Of a stretch of DNA of 36,976 bases, positions 1 to 10,243 are shown in pieces. The stretch comes from Branchiostoma floridae. Its lineage: Eukaryota > Chordata > Leptocardii > Amphioxiformes > Branchiostomatidae. The notes beneath the pieces are model-generated. The model did no database searches, had not been told where the DNA came from, and saw only the letters and a program-made list of their open reading frames with translations. Made by a program: the position numbers and the translations under genes. How positions within the stretch are numbered: position 1 is the first letter of the stretch; the number at the start of each line of letters is the position of its first letter. The DNA is taken from assembly GCF_000003815.2 (NCBI RefSeq), contig NC_049982.1, positions 29,484,990 to 29,521,965 of the forward strand. The letters run 5' to 3'.

Positions 1-34
1 GCAGACAGCGTCAAACAGCCATTCAAATCGGCTG

Positions 35-112
35 GTCAGCCTTTTCAGCGTAGTGATTAGCACTGCTTGGTCTGTGATCTGCCGGCCTGGGTTCGATCCC
101 GGGTGTTGGCGT
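35..112 (+). repeat. tRNA-derived SINE-like fragment or tRNA pseudogene
   Basis: The stretch has a good pol III A box (around 46-61, AGCGTAGTGATTAGC) and B box (90-100, GGTTCGATCCC) at tRNA-like spacing. The T-arm around the TTCGATC loop pairs except for one G-G clash, and I cannot fold a clean acceptor stem. This fits a tRNA-derived SINE head or a decayed tRNA better than a working tRNA. No SINE family is assigned. Confidence 0.4.
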
Positions 113-1140
113 GTTGTTTCACGATGGTTAAATTTGGCCCCAAAGTTTCCATTCGAACGCAGAGTATCGGGTTACAGGAGCTCCCGCGCGGTCCCCGCGG
201 AGGGCTGACGGTGACTGAAACATCTTCTACAAGATCGTGATAGTTAGAGAAGCAACCTCTCGCACGTGTCTCGTCGAGATTAAATGAAAACTGGCAGTGT
301 GTACATGTCAGATCTTACCGTGTACGTGTGCTGCACAGTTTCGTTTCAATGTTTTCTGAAGTATGCCTAGTTGGTTGATTTAGAAAGGGTGTTTGTTGCA
401 CAAAAAACAAATACCATATTTAGATCGTTAATAAATTTGACTGAAAATCCCAATCTTTTATATCATATGAGTAATGATTGTAAAATTAAACTTTCTGTCT
501 TAGGGATTTTTCAACTTGTACTTAGAACTATTTTTACAGACAATATAAGGTCGAAAAATCATGTTTTTCACACTCAAAGACTCGTAATTCCCTAATCCCC
601 CAAAATCCCTAAGGCACAAACCTGGAGATATTAGTTGTCGACAATTTAAGTCCTCAAAGACTTGATTTGCACGCGTTTTGTAAGCGATTTAAATACCATG
701 TTTGGGCGTATGTCGAGTCGCACTGATAGGGACATGGGATAATTGATACCGCCGTACATGTGTTGTGATATTCAAGGTCACCAATAATGACGCCAGCGGC
801 ATTGTTACATGTCACATATTCCAAACTTGCCAGCAGCAAAACTAAGCTTGCCAGATAACGTTTTATATTTGCGAAAATGTTAGTTTTTCTTCTGACGCAC
901 GACACCCAGGAAAACAAGGGTGTTTAATTTTCTGCGTGTTTACTGTAACAACCTGCGGATGACCGCGGGTGACCTCTTATAGAACACCCGTCCCGTTCGA
1001 TCACGTCAGCGTTCTGTTCGATTACGTCAGATGTAACATGATTCGTGTTCTAAATCCCCAAATAGAAGTCAAGAAATTTTGGGACCAAATTTTACCATCG
1101 TGTTTCTTTCTGCTCTATTCCTATCCACTCTTACTCGAAT
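113..1140. other. non-coding stretch, nothing recognised
   Basis: Only short open frames without domain similarity or usable splice context are visible. I looked here on the minus strand for a fourth P450 exon matching the one at 22877-22973 and saw none. Homology to the right duplication arm fades at about 1140. Confidence 0.4.
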
Positions 1141-1182
1141 ATAGGAGCCCCAGTATGATGGGACCCAGGCAAAGTCACTTAC

Positions 1183-2269
1183 CCCAAGACGGGTCCAAAA
1201 TCAGAGGCAGAGTATTCGGGGTTGTAAACGCCCTGTAGCAACAAAAATCCATTATTTGAACATTATGTCATAATTCTGCTGGATATGCATAGGTATGATG
1301 ACCCAGAAAGATAAAGTACAACCGTCTATTCATAAAAATTAAGTTCCAATGTTACCAGCGGGTGTGATATTGAAAAATGTGATGGTACGCTCAGCGCCCA
1401 GGCTGAAGAGCTCACCATTTGTGCGGTCTGGTAGGATGTTCCCACGATCGGTAAAGGAAACCCGATTCCAGGTACTCCCATCTTTTTGAACACAAACAGA
1501 GGATGTACTGCGTACCTGTGAGATGGGGGTGGGGTAATAAGTTATTATGAATAATAATTTAGTGCAAACTAGAGTTCAACAAACCCATATACCAAATGTT
1601 TTGACTATTTCAACTATGAACTACGTGTGCTTCTCTTGAACTCATATTTGACTCTCTCATTAATTTACTAATTCCTTGGGGCCCAGAAAAGGTAGACTGG
1701 CAGGGTAGCCTGACCTGCTAGACAGCCCAGCATTTTCTACAAACCCCCATACTGTTTAACCCCGCAAAGGTCACTACAGTTCACACCGCCTGAACAGGTG
1801 CGCTGACGGTGCACGGGCCAAAGTTGACAGAAACAAACAAAACTGTAACCCCCACAAAAGGACAGGACAGCATGAAGAAAAATCCAAGACAGCCAAAGAG
1901 AGCCCGTTAGCATCGGTCCAGTCAGAAACTATCAACATCTTGCCCCCGCTGATATGCTATTGCTAACTAATCTAACTCTTGATCTGAAGGCAACTGTGCA
2001 CAGAGATCACAGTCTACAGCTCAGCAACAACAAGCTAATTCTGATCGTGCCTTTCAGCAATGGTTCAATGTTTGTGATGCCATTTTGTTACTAAAATTAG
2101 ATTACGCGTCGGGATTTAGTCTTAGACTATTTTTCTGTACGGTTAAACTGTGTCACAGTGAAATGACCATTCAAACAAATTGACACACTTACACGTAGAA
2201 GAGAACGGCTAGCAGTGGCAGTAGAAACCATGTCAGTGGGACCGGGAGGAACTCCTGGATGGCCATCAT
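1183..2269 (-). CDS. cytochrome P450, CYP3-like, 5' part only (coding exons 1-3)
   Basis: Three exons run 2269-2193, 1515-1416 and 1232-1183, with splice donors GTAAGT, GTGAGC and GTAAGT and AG acceptors. Phases join exactly: exon 1 ends two bases into a codon, exon 2 ends on a codon boundary, exon 3 ends two bases in. The product starts [14 protein letters not shown], then a hydrophobic anchor (about residues 10-25), then the proline-rich hinge with KKMGVPGIG. It closely matches the N-terminus of the complete P450 at 10947-25002, with one codon fewer in exon 2 after GIG. Introns 1 and 2 are also recognisably homologous. Exon 4 is not found in the 1.18 kb to the left edge, whereas intron 3 of the complete gene is 637 bp. 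This is therefore either a real paralogue running off the window or a truncated duplicate. All three frames are open, so it is not obviously decayed. Confidence 0.8.
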
Positions 2270-2367
2270 TTTGCACAGGACACTGGATAATCGTAAGCTA
2301 CACTGGACACAGTATTTCTTGATACTACTTTGAAGCAAAGTGCAACCGCTAGCGATCTAACGTTGCT

Positions 2368-2607
2368 CAGAGTCTGGCCTACAGACTGGCCTGCCCTGTA
2401 TTTATGGCAATGACTGAATGAGGTTATGCAAATAGGAAGCGGACATAATGCACGACAAACTAAATTGTTTACTGCCGAATAGCCAATAAGGTAGGGGCAA
2501 CCGTGCAATGTGTTGTTCTGTGATGAGTAATCAACCCAACGTCCGTCGGTGACCTAAGCTTTGATTATTTGGGGGCAAGGGTCAACACGTAAACAAAAAT
2601 TACGTCA
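2368..2607 (-). promoter_or_regulatory. probable core promoter of the left P450
   Basis: Reading toward the ATG at 2269 there is a CRE-like TTACGTCA (2600-2607), an inverted CCAAT box (2483-2487), a perfect octamer ATGCAAAT (2426-2433) and a TATA-like ATAAATA (2399-2405, minus). TATA-to-TSS spacing predicts a start near 2370-2375 and a 5' UTR of about 100 nt. The octamer and CCAAT box are kept at matching positions upstream of the second P450 (26382-26389 and 26434-26438). Function is inferred. Confidence 0.45.
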
Positions 2608-2995
2608 TTCGCCCTGCAGGACGTTGCCCTTCGAGTGTGGATCACGGAAGCACACTGAATCACTGACTGAATCTTTGGGGGCTGTTGCCCGATCCTGACT
2701 GTCCATCATTAATAAGCGGTTTAACCAATTTTCGGTTTTGACCAATGACATAGTAGCTGCACGTATCTGTCAAATATTCACATTTTTATGTTTTATATTC
2801 TTACGTTTTGGCGGAGCTAATATTTGGGATTGGTCAAGTATGACCAATCACTTGATAAAGCCTCCATGGGCAAATAACATACAAATGAAAAGCAATATAA
2901 ATCAATAATTGACAAGAAGTGACCTAATTTGAATCTGTGGTCGCAGAACGTGCGAAAAACATGCCCATATATGGTCACGTAACGTACAGAAAACC

Positions 2996-3158
2996 TGCTC
3001 TCCAAGCAGAGGTTCGGCTCCGGCTGTTTTGATGTGTTTTCGGCGTTTTTATCGGGTTTTCTACTTAATGTCTTCCAGAAAACAGCACAAAATAGAATGC
3101 CCTAAAGACACGTCAAAACAAAAGCAACAGCCGGAGCAGAACCTCTGCTTGGAGGGTA
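2996..3158. mobile_element. palindromic MITE, TACTCTCC family, copy 1
   Basis: Ends are near-perfect inverted repeats (core CTCTCCAAGCAGAGGTT, with a CGGCTGT extension). The flanks CAGAAAACC (2987-2995) and CAGAAAACT (3159-3167) form a 9-bp target duplication with one mismatch. The interior has no coding potential. The same insertion is present in the right duplication arm at 26940, with matching interior and left flank. Confidence 0.75.
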
Positions 3159-3167
3159 CAGAAAACT

Positions 3168-3685
3168 AGCATGAGAAACAAATGCACATATATGGATATG
3201 TTAATACTGATATAGGTCAGACGTTATTTTATTAAGTTGGTAAAAACAAACAGGAAGCTGAGGTATGGAGCACGAAAATAGTCATGATCGGTACCTCTAG
3301 CGGCTTGAACTGTTAGGTAAAACCTAGTCTCTACCTGTGACTGACTACGCTGGGTATATAGGGAGAATGATTTGCCGCGCAGCCAAACATGAACCTTCCG
3401 TTGGCATGGACTAACTCCCTTGACCATACCAGGGAGGTCCTTTTTAACCTTCTTGTCCGGACCAATTTCCCGTTGTTGTTTTTGTTTTTGCCGAATTCTA
3501 CGCATACGGTCCCCGTATCCACGTAGGAGGCCCGGTGGATCCCCTCTATAGTAAACAATTGGTATCAGACCAGATACGACTAAATCTAAAATCATGAATG
3601 CTGTGAGTCACTCAGTGTGCATGTGAGATGCTCCATCGAGACAAAAAAATCAGCGATTTCCGTGAAATTTTACAAGCTTTTCTTT
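3168..3685. other. intergenic, no gene recognised
   Basis: Two overlapping minus-strand open frames (about 3224-3595) are basic and low in complexity and match no family I know. The first ~150 bp align with the right duplication arm, where the frames are not kept, so I do not call a gene. Confidence 0.4.
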
Positions 3686-3913
3686 TAACATTAGTTCACC
3701 TTTATCCGTTGGGTAACCTATTTCCGTTGCTTTTAAAAACACTGTATGTGAGAATATCACGTTGACAGACGTTAGTTTCAAACTGCAATATATTAATATT
3801 TTAAGGACATTGCAGTTTAAAACTATCGCCCTTCAACTTGATGTGCCTAAATACCCTGTTTTTAAAAAGCAACGGATATAGGTTACCCAACGGCTAAAGG
3901 TGATCTAGCGTTA
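3686..3913. mobile_element. palindromic MITE, TTCACCTTTATCCG family, copy 1
   Basis: Inverted ends of about 45 bp read TTCACCTTTATCCG then GGGTAACCTAT and CCGTTGC; the right end carries the reverse complement. Outermost bases are TA on both sides, consistent with a TA target duplication of the Tc1/mariner type. A second copy is at 22312-22530. This copy is absent from the matching place in the right duplication arm, so it arrived after the duplication. Confidence 0.7.
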
Positions 3914-3971
3914 CATACGGACAGCTCATATTGTACTTTTCATACATTATGCACGGTTGTATGATTGAGCA

Positions 3972-3979
3972 TGACGTCA
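3972..3979. promoter_or_regulatory. CRE-like palindrome TGACGTCA
   Basis: A perfect TGACGTCA lies in a block that also carries one in the right duplication arm (27420-27427). Its retention in both copies is suggestive; binding is not shown. Confidence 0.3.
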
Positions 3980-4099
3980 CGGCCACTCTAACTATATCTA
4001 TAGCGGCCTTTCTCACAGAATTTTGGGACGGCAAAACTTTTCATGATATCTTGCAACCTCTTGCGCTTGGTCAATATATCTTAAATAGAAAAGAAAACA

Positions 4100-5778
4100 A
4101 GACCATACAGAATGATATAATTGTATTACCATAATCTTTTACATCTGCTTGGAGATACGTCATAGACCTGAATCGCTTGAAGCATTTCCCATAATGACCG
4201 CTAGAGAGCGCTTCCTTACATGACAACTACGTGACGTAATTCTTAGTTTGCTAGAATGGGTCAGGATATAAATTTAAACTCCACGTGGAATTCCGGAAGT
4301 GATGACACTACAAAGAGTGACGTATCGCTATGAATACAAAGTGTGTGCAATAGGCTTCCGGGTCGGCATTTGGCTCCAGATTTTTCAGCCATCGCTATAG
4401 CAATACTAGAGATAAATATGTGTACTGTCACACATACACACAGGGTCGCTTTTAAGTGTAATTTATGCCAGGTGAAATTCTAGCTAGGTAATGATAAAAG
4501 GCAGATGTTAACATATACAGCCCCACCTAAACAGTCCCTTCTGCACGAAGAAATGGACTGTCCCCACCTGAATAGACCCTCCAGCAATAAGAAATGGACT
4601 ACCCCACCTGAACAAACCCCTCATTCAGCAAGTTCTAAGTACATGTACATGTACTTGAGACACACGTACACTCGAGGTGCAAGGGACGCTCGACCAAGCA
4701 GAAAACAGTGCACGTAATAAAGCTTGCCTAATTTTACTGCCTGCATAAATTATGCAGATGATCATCAAAATTTCCATAATTAACATGTTGCTACATTCCT
4801 CTCTACTTTAAGGAACATATGGTATGAATATCAAAAGTGTAACAGCTTTTTATAATTTTGAAATTGATATGCAAATTATTGCCTCATTTGCATAAATTTC
4901 ACATCTCATGGTAATCTTAATGATAACAATTAGATTTGACGAAAATATTAAACACCTACCATTTAACAGTAAGGCTTTATTGGTAATTTTCATTTGCTGA
5001 AATTATGATAATGAGTTCCCTCAAAGATACACTAAATATAGCAATTATAGCAATTGTCTATTCAAATGGAATAACAACATATATTCCGTCAAATCAGAAA
5101 AATAACTCATCTTCGTCCTTACGTATTGATAGCACTTTAGTCTTGACCAAACGTTATTCAATATCATTTTGGCACAATTAAACAAACCCACAAACCAAAG
5201 TGCACAAGAGTCTTGCCCCCTTACATAGCTTGACATGATGATATGGCGGCACCCATGGATGGTCAAAATTCAACATGGCGGCACCCATAGATGGCAGCAA
5301 AAACGCGACCCAGTAATTATGTGCTGTTTCATCAAAACCCAGTTCGTAGCGTTTTTGGTCGCGGAGATTTGGCCTTGCGGCGAACAATTTCTGATATATA
5401 ATAGTGCGTGATAGCGATAACGCGGTTTTGCCACCTGACTCGTAGACTTCCAGTAATACACCAGATGTATCATTAATGTATGTATTCACAGCCCCTATTT
5501 TTTAAGACGGCCACACCACCCCCACAACGTTTCTTTACTTGGTGTAGGCCATTGGCATATTCCACTTCGAGGGGAAGTTGAGAAAGTTAAGAACGCGTCG
5601 ATTTCCAATTAACGTCATACTCTCTTCTTCTTCTCTTAGAATAACACATACTATTAAGGTTAAATGTATTATGAAGTATTGATTTCTCCTTTTTATGTGG
5701 AACAATGGAGGGGACAATGTCGTAGTATTAAATTTAGAATTGACGATATGCCTAACCCAGGTCGTTATTTCTATCGTT
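4100..5778. other. AT-rich intergenic region upstream of the Kelch gene
   Basis: No gene is recognised. Small structures are a 20-bp palindrome at 4638-4657 (AAGTACATGT and its complement), a 40-bp tandem repeat at 4521-4640, and a short direct repeat containing ATGGCGGCACCCAT near 5243 and 5275. Open frames around 5045-5489 overlap on one strand and lack family signatures. Confidence 0.4.
4521..4640. repeat. three-copy tandem repeat, 40-41 bp unit
   Basis: CCCCACCT followed by RAAYAGACCC-like sequence begins at 4521, 4562 and 4602. The units are degenerate but the spacing is regular. Confidence 0.55.
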
Positions 5779-5910
5779 CCAATAACCTTTGACCTTCCGG
5801 GAAGTTTCCCGCACTTTTTGTTTTCAGTCAGACTGAGCGTGTGATGTAAGGGACCCGAGTCAGCTTTATTTTCCGGAAAAACTGAGAAGCAAGAAGCGTA
5901 ACAGTGTCAG
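5779..5910 (+). promoter_or_regulatory. promoter and non-coding first exon of the Kelch gene
   Basis: A strong donor CAG|GTAAGA ends the exon at 5910, and the acceptor before the coding exon is at 6940. Upstream are a CCAAT box (5779-5783), a STAT/ETS-like TTCCGGGAA (5795-5803) and TTCCGGAA near 5872. There is no clear TATA box. The transcription start is not determined; I expect it between about 5830 and 5880. Confidence 0.5.
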
Positions 5911-6184
5911 GTAAGAATAGACTATCGTTGCTGCTAGACTATAGAACTTCTGTAACAATGTTTACAGACTATCTTGAAACTGAGAGGAAAGAGGCATCAC
6001 TGAAATGGTACCGCGCGCTATGCTGTCGTTTTCTGTCAAACACATTTTTTTTGCAATTTTTGCAAAGACCATCTGCATCTGGTTTTAGTTAGAGTCAGAA
6101 TACTTCAGATGAGTGTAGCTAGCTGTTTCTGTATGCTCAAGGAAAAAGGGAAAGGACTAGCAACCCCTCGCTCCGTGTGTAGAT

Positions 6185-6268
6185 TATATAAAACCCTGAA
6201 AACTCAGCACAACAACATCAAACAAGAGACTTGAAGAGTGAGAAAAAAAGACATTCGCCGTGGCGACG
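6185..6268 (+). promoter_or_regulatory. possible alternative TATA promoter and first exon
   Basis: TATATAAAA at 6185-6193 is followed by an initiator-like TCAGC (6204-6208) and a ~60-nt leader ending in a donor-like ACG|GTATGC at 6268/6269. If used, it would splice to the same acceptor at 6940 and give the same protein. Confidence 0.35.
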
Positions 6269-6400
6269 GTATGCTCTGAGTCGTCATGTATGCATTGATT
6301 GTCTGCACAGTGTAACCTTTCTTGTTACTTAAGTCTTATATAAAACTTGTTCGTTTCTTAGGAACTCACATCCAACAGCAACAGTATACATGTTTGTATA

Positions 6401-6432
6401 ACCAAGGAGGTTATATAGAGAACCTCCTTGGT
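6401..6432. repeat. perfect hairpin, 12-bp stem, 8-nt loop
   Basis: ACCAAGGAGGTT (6401-6412) pairs exactly with AACCTCCTTGGT (6421-6432) around ATATAGAG. It could be a tiny palindromic repeat or an RNA structure in the intron. Confidence 0.6.
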
Positions 6433-6952
6433 ATTACTGAGAGAAAGGTTTAGAAACTGGATAGATTATTCTATATAATTTCAAATTATTGTGTTCTTTT
6501 GGAAAATAGTTTTAACAGTTTTAAGACCTACAAGTTAAGCTTTACATCAAATTATGGTAATAGTTTTTAGTATTGCCCAGTTTTTTTTCATCATGTAGAC
6601 CTGTGCACCTACATAATACTAGTACCTGTACTTCAACCAACAATAGTGCACCAGTCATGTTGCTGCATTTCATCAAGAACTTTCATCAGTTTCAGTACAT
6701 GTTGTTTGAAATGTCATGATTACATGATGGTGGTGAACAAGAAACCCAACAAATCATGGGTATTACATGTAAAGGAGTCAAGAATTCTTTTTGTCGTGTT
6801 TGCTGTCTGTATGTGTGTCATTCTGAGCTGTGTGAAGGCGCGAAGTCTGCCATCTTTGATTACTTTGTATTGTGCTTGGATTGAGCTATTTATGTGACGT
6901 GTCTACTGAATACAACTGATCAAGAGCTTTTGTATTGCAGAATAAGGGCATA

Positions 6953-8665
6953 ATGATGGCAGCAGCACAGAGGCCACAAATGTCGCTAGACTTCTGCCAT
7001 GATACACACTCAACCGCCCTCTTGCAGGGTTTGCAGGAACTGCGGTTGGACAATCTTTTGGTAGATGTTGTCCTCTGTGTATCCGGGAAAGAGATCCTGT
7101 GCCACAGAAATGTACTCGCTGCTTGCAGTGGATATTTTCGTGCAATGTTCTGCAATGGACATCGAGAGACCAAGGAATATAAGATAACCATTCACGAGGC
7201 CAGCTCCAGTGCCTTGCAGATTCTTGTTGACTACGCCTACACGTCAAAGGTAACCATCACAGAGGACAACGCTGTAGAACTGATGGAAGGAGCCAACTTT
7301 TTCCAGGTTCTACCGGTCAGGGATGCATGTGCAAAGTTCTTATCCGATAATCTAAGTATAACCAACTGTATGAAGATGGTAACCTTAGGTGGCATGCTGA
7401 ACCTAAACCTGGAAGCAGATGCATTGTTGTATGCCATGAAAGAATTTGCAGCAGCCAGCAAAACACCAGAATACCTTGGGTTGGCAAAGGAACAGCTCAT
7501 CAAGCTCATCTCATCAGATGACCTGAATGCTCCTGAAGAGACTGTGTACACATCAGTGATGAAATGGATCAACCATGACACCAAAAAGAGGAAGAAGGAG
7601 ATGAGAGAGCTGATGGAGCTGGTCAGGTTCCCCTTGATTGACAGGATGTACTTCATAGAGAAGGTTGAGACAGACAAGGTCATACGCAACTGCTGCCCAG
7701 ATATTGTGTCTGAAACACTGAAGTATCAGGCATTCCCAGGGGAGGTCCAGTCAACCCGCACCCGTCCCCGCCGTGTTAGTGGACTGAGGGAGACAGTGGT
7801 GGTCATTGGAGGGTACGAGAAATTAGAGGATGGAGAGGCTGTAGTTTGCAGCAATGACATCATGATGACACACTCCTCTGCACCATCAAGTGAAAGTTGG
7901 ATTTCTATGACCACAATGAAGAATAGCAACAACGACCATGGATTTGCTGTGGCTGTTTTGGGCACAAGTGACATTATTGTGGTTGGTGGGATAAACTGCC
8001 AAGACGTTTGGCTGTACCATGCAAAATTTGACAACTGGTCTAAACTTACTTCAATGCTAACAAACCGGGACTATTGCAAGCTGGCAGTAGTGCGAGGAAA
8101 AGTATATGCAATAGGTGGAAGAGTCAGCCACTCACCTCTATGTATAACAGAAGATGTAGAAGTCTATGACCAAAGCCTGAACAAGTGGACAAAAAGTATT
8201 CCACTCCCTGAGCCAAGGTGCGCGCATGCAGTTGCTGTGTTGGATGGTAGCATATATGTGATAGGAGGTTGCGATGCTGAGAACCGTGAAACATCAACAG
8301 TGTACCACTTCATCCCGGGAGGCTCTTGGTGGTATTCAGTGAAAGACATGCCTGAGACGTCTTCATTTATTACTGCTTCTGTTCTTAATGGTATCATCTA
8401 TGTTGCTGGTTTTCCCTCAAAAGTGCTGTGTTACAGGCCTCAGGAGGACTTGTGGACTGTTGTGGCCAACACTGGCACTGGACTCAAAAGATGTGGCATG
8501 ACTGTCTTTGGTGGGGAGATCTACATCTATGGAGGCTGTGACAACTCGGACAATGGGTCATCAAAGGTATTGCAGCTCCATCAAGAAGAAATGTCACTTC
8601 AGCAGGCGGGAACCATGCCCAAGGGACTGTTTGACCATGTTTGTGTCACTATACTGAAGGGTTGA
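6953..8665 (+). CDS. BTB-BACK-Kelch protein (Kelch-like family), 570 aa
   Basis: Family members usually act as substrate adaptors of Cul3 ubiquitin ligases: BTB binds Cul3 and the Kelch propeller binds substrate. I chose the ATG at 6953, the first in frame after the acceptor at 6940; a second ATG follows directly. BTB spans about residues 30-134, with DVVLCVSGKEILCHRNVLAA and then a GYFRAMF core. BACK spans about 135-240, with the EADALLYAMKEF and NAPEETVYTSVMKWI regions. Six Kelch-type blades follow from about 280, with paired glycines near 286, 345, 388, 438 and 527 and a weaker AGF at 485. Length is typical for the family. The whole CDS is one exon, with the intron in the 5' UTR. It is divergent from the left P450 and convergent with the complete one. 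I cannot name the orthologue. Confidence 0.93.
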   Translation: MMAAAQRPQMSLDFCHDTHSTALLQGLQELRLDNLLVDVVLCVSGKEILCHRNVLAACSGYFRAMFCNGHRETKEYKITIHEASSSALQILVDYAYTSKVTITEDNAVELMEGANFFQVLPVRDACAKFLSDNLSITNCMKMVTLGGMLNLNLEADALLYAMKEFAAASKTPEYLGLAKEQLIKLISSDDLNAPEETVYTSVMKWINHDTKKRKKEMRELMELVRFPLIDRMYFIEKVETDKVIRNCCPDIVSETLKYQAFPGEVQSTRTRPRRVSGLRETVVVIGGYEKLEDGEAVVCSNDIMMTHSSAPSSESWISMTTMKNSNNDHGFAVAVLGTSDIIVVGGINCQDVWLYHAKFDNWSKLTSMLTNRDYCKLAVVRGKVYAIGGRVSHSPLCITEDVEVYDQSLNKWTKSIPLPEPRCAHAVAVLDGSIYVIGGCDAENRETSTVYHFIPGGSWWYSVKDMPETSSFITASVLNGIIYVAGFPSKVLCYRPQEDLWTVVANTGTGLKRCGMTVFGGEIYIYGGCDNSDNGSSKVLQLHQEEMSLQQAGTMPKGLFDHVCVTILKG

Positions 8666-9001
8666 GGTACAACAGAGTACTCTGTACTTTCAAAGATCAT
8701 ATGTTTGAGTAACTTTATTTGTTACTTTATTGAAGGGTCGAAGCACAACAGATTATCCTGCTCTAATAAGATATCACATGTTCATCCAGTGTTCTCAACA
8801 AGTGAAGTTTTTTCACAGAGTAGGGTCATCTTAGTACAGCAAAGCCTTGTTGTAAGCAACGCAGATGTGAGTATTGTAGATTTTCAGTGGGGAGATTCTG
8901 CCAGACCCCCTACAATTTGTGGTATCCTCCCCCTGAAAATCTTTAGATTTACAACCCTCAGAAACTCTATTTTGTTGCATTTTGACGGCCAATTCTAGTA
9001 A

Positions 9002-9007
9002 AATAAA
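9002..9007 (+). promoter_or_regulatory. candidate polyadenylation signal of the Kelch gene
   Basis: AATAAA is the first on the plus strand after the stop codon, giving a 3' UTR of about 340-360 nt. Other AATAAA hexamers at 9432 and about 9929 are alternatives. Confidence 0.4.
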
Positions 9008-9029
9008 GCCAGACATTTTTTGCCTTGGT

Positions 9030-10243
9030 TACAAAACAACGGAAAAGTGGCTGGTTGAAGCACAGCGTAGGGGAACAAATCACAGCATAGGGGATCCAAA
9101 TCACAGGGTAGGGGCCCTCTATGTTGGGAAGCCCTGGTGAGAATACTTGCTTAACTTGTGCCTTAATACTAGTAAAAAGGATTGGACTAATATTGTCAGT
9201 AATAGTGCAGTATATTAAAGTTACTACTTTACTTGTAGACGTTTTTTTATTATAGAAAGTCATAATTAAAGTGCTTAGGTCACCAAATCTAACCTTATTT
9301 GATTACATACAGCCATAACTGTATCATTAAATGCAGATGTGTGTACAAAGGATATGTATGTACAAATGTATTTGATGTTTTTTAACATCAAATCTTGCAA
9401 ATGATACTCTATTCTTTGCCCGTGACATCATAATAAAGACGACAGCCAGTTCGGAACCTATAGTAAGGAAAGCTAATTACAAAAAGCTTACATGCAATTG
9501 TATGTACTAAACAATTACATGTGTATGCACTGTTTGGTAATGAAACGAATGTTTTCGCTAGTCGCGTTGCCAGATTCAGAACAGGCTGCTGTGTTAACCA
9601 TGACATCACAGGAGGAAATTAGCATAAGGCAGGCATCACGAGCTAAAAGTATGATTTGTGAAAGATTTGATGTTCAGTTACATCAGAAGCATGTTTATGG
9701 TTATTTTTGTACAAACCTCGTTATTCATTGAATTAAAGTAATGATGGCTAATTGTAATCAGGAGCTGTTGTATCCTAGTGGCATTGGGGACATTAGTCCT
9801 GTTATGTCAGCATACAACGTAAAAGGAAATTTTTGAAAAAAATGCATGAGGATGAGAAAAGATAGTTTGCAAAGAATGCTATTTGACAACATTTAGTATA
9901 GCAGTGAGCATGTTTAATGTGTATTCATAATAAATCATATCAAAAATGTAGAAAAATTACTCTATGAAATTTTCTACTCTGATATTTAAGCTTATGAAGT
10001 AGGGTTTACCACGGTCATTATTGAAACATGCTACGGTACATTTGCACTTGTGCACCTAAGGGATGTAATCCTGGAAGGACTCTGAAGCCACAAGTTTGTC
10101 TTGATGGACTGCCAGATACCACATCATACACTTGAAAGAAATACCTTTCACTCTTTGCTACTTCACTCTAAGACGTGTTATTTTCTTAGATTGGGAAGCC
10201 CCCAAAACATGTAACAACCTACAAGTATAGAATCTAATTTCTA
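9030..10243. other. intergenic, convergent 3' ends
   Basis: AT-rich sequence without a recognised gene. It contains a perfect 10-bp inverted repeat with a 4-nt loop (9370-9393) and a looser ~42-nt inverted repeat between about 9419-9460 and 9569-9612. An 80-codon plus frame at 9492-9731 overlaps the latter and shows no family signature. Confidence 0.4.

Larger units (their letters stand above)
1140..4100. repeat. left arm of a segmental duplication (partner 23560-27520)
   Basis: Exons 1-3, introns 1 and 2, the upstream region, a MITE at 2996-3158 and sequence around 3930-4050 all align by eye, in order and orientation, with 23560-27520. Size differences come mainly from the mobile element at 25096-26331 in the right arm, extra intron-1 sequence in the right arm, and a MITE at 3686-3913 in the left arm. 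Ends are approximate. Confidence 0.8.
5911..6940 (+). other. intron 1 of the Kelch gene (5' UTR intron)
   Basis: Donor GTAAGA at 5911 and acceptor TTTTGTATTGCAG ending at 6940 bound a 1,030-bp intron. It contains a second possible promoter (6185-6268) and a perfect hairpin (6401-6432). Open frames inside, for example 6646-6897, look spurious. Confidence 0.5.

Noticed and set aside
35-112. Functional tRNA gene
   Set aside because: Boxes A and B are good, but the T-stem has a G-G clash and no clean acceptor stem is seen.
3224-3595. 123-codon minus-strand open frame as a gene
   Set aside because: No recognisable domain. The part shared with the duplicated arm does not keep the frame.
5045-5489. 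Overlapping minus-strand frames as a gene upstream of the Kelch promoter
   Set aside because: Three frames overlap in AT-rich DNA with no family signature or splice pattern.
6935-6952. Kelch start upstream of 6953 through the TTG at 6935
   Set aside because: The sequence up to 6940 is a splice acceptor (TTTTGTATTGCAG), so those bases are intronic. The first ATG in the exon is at 6953.
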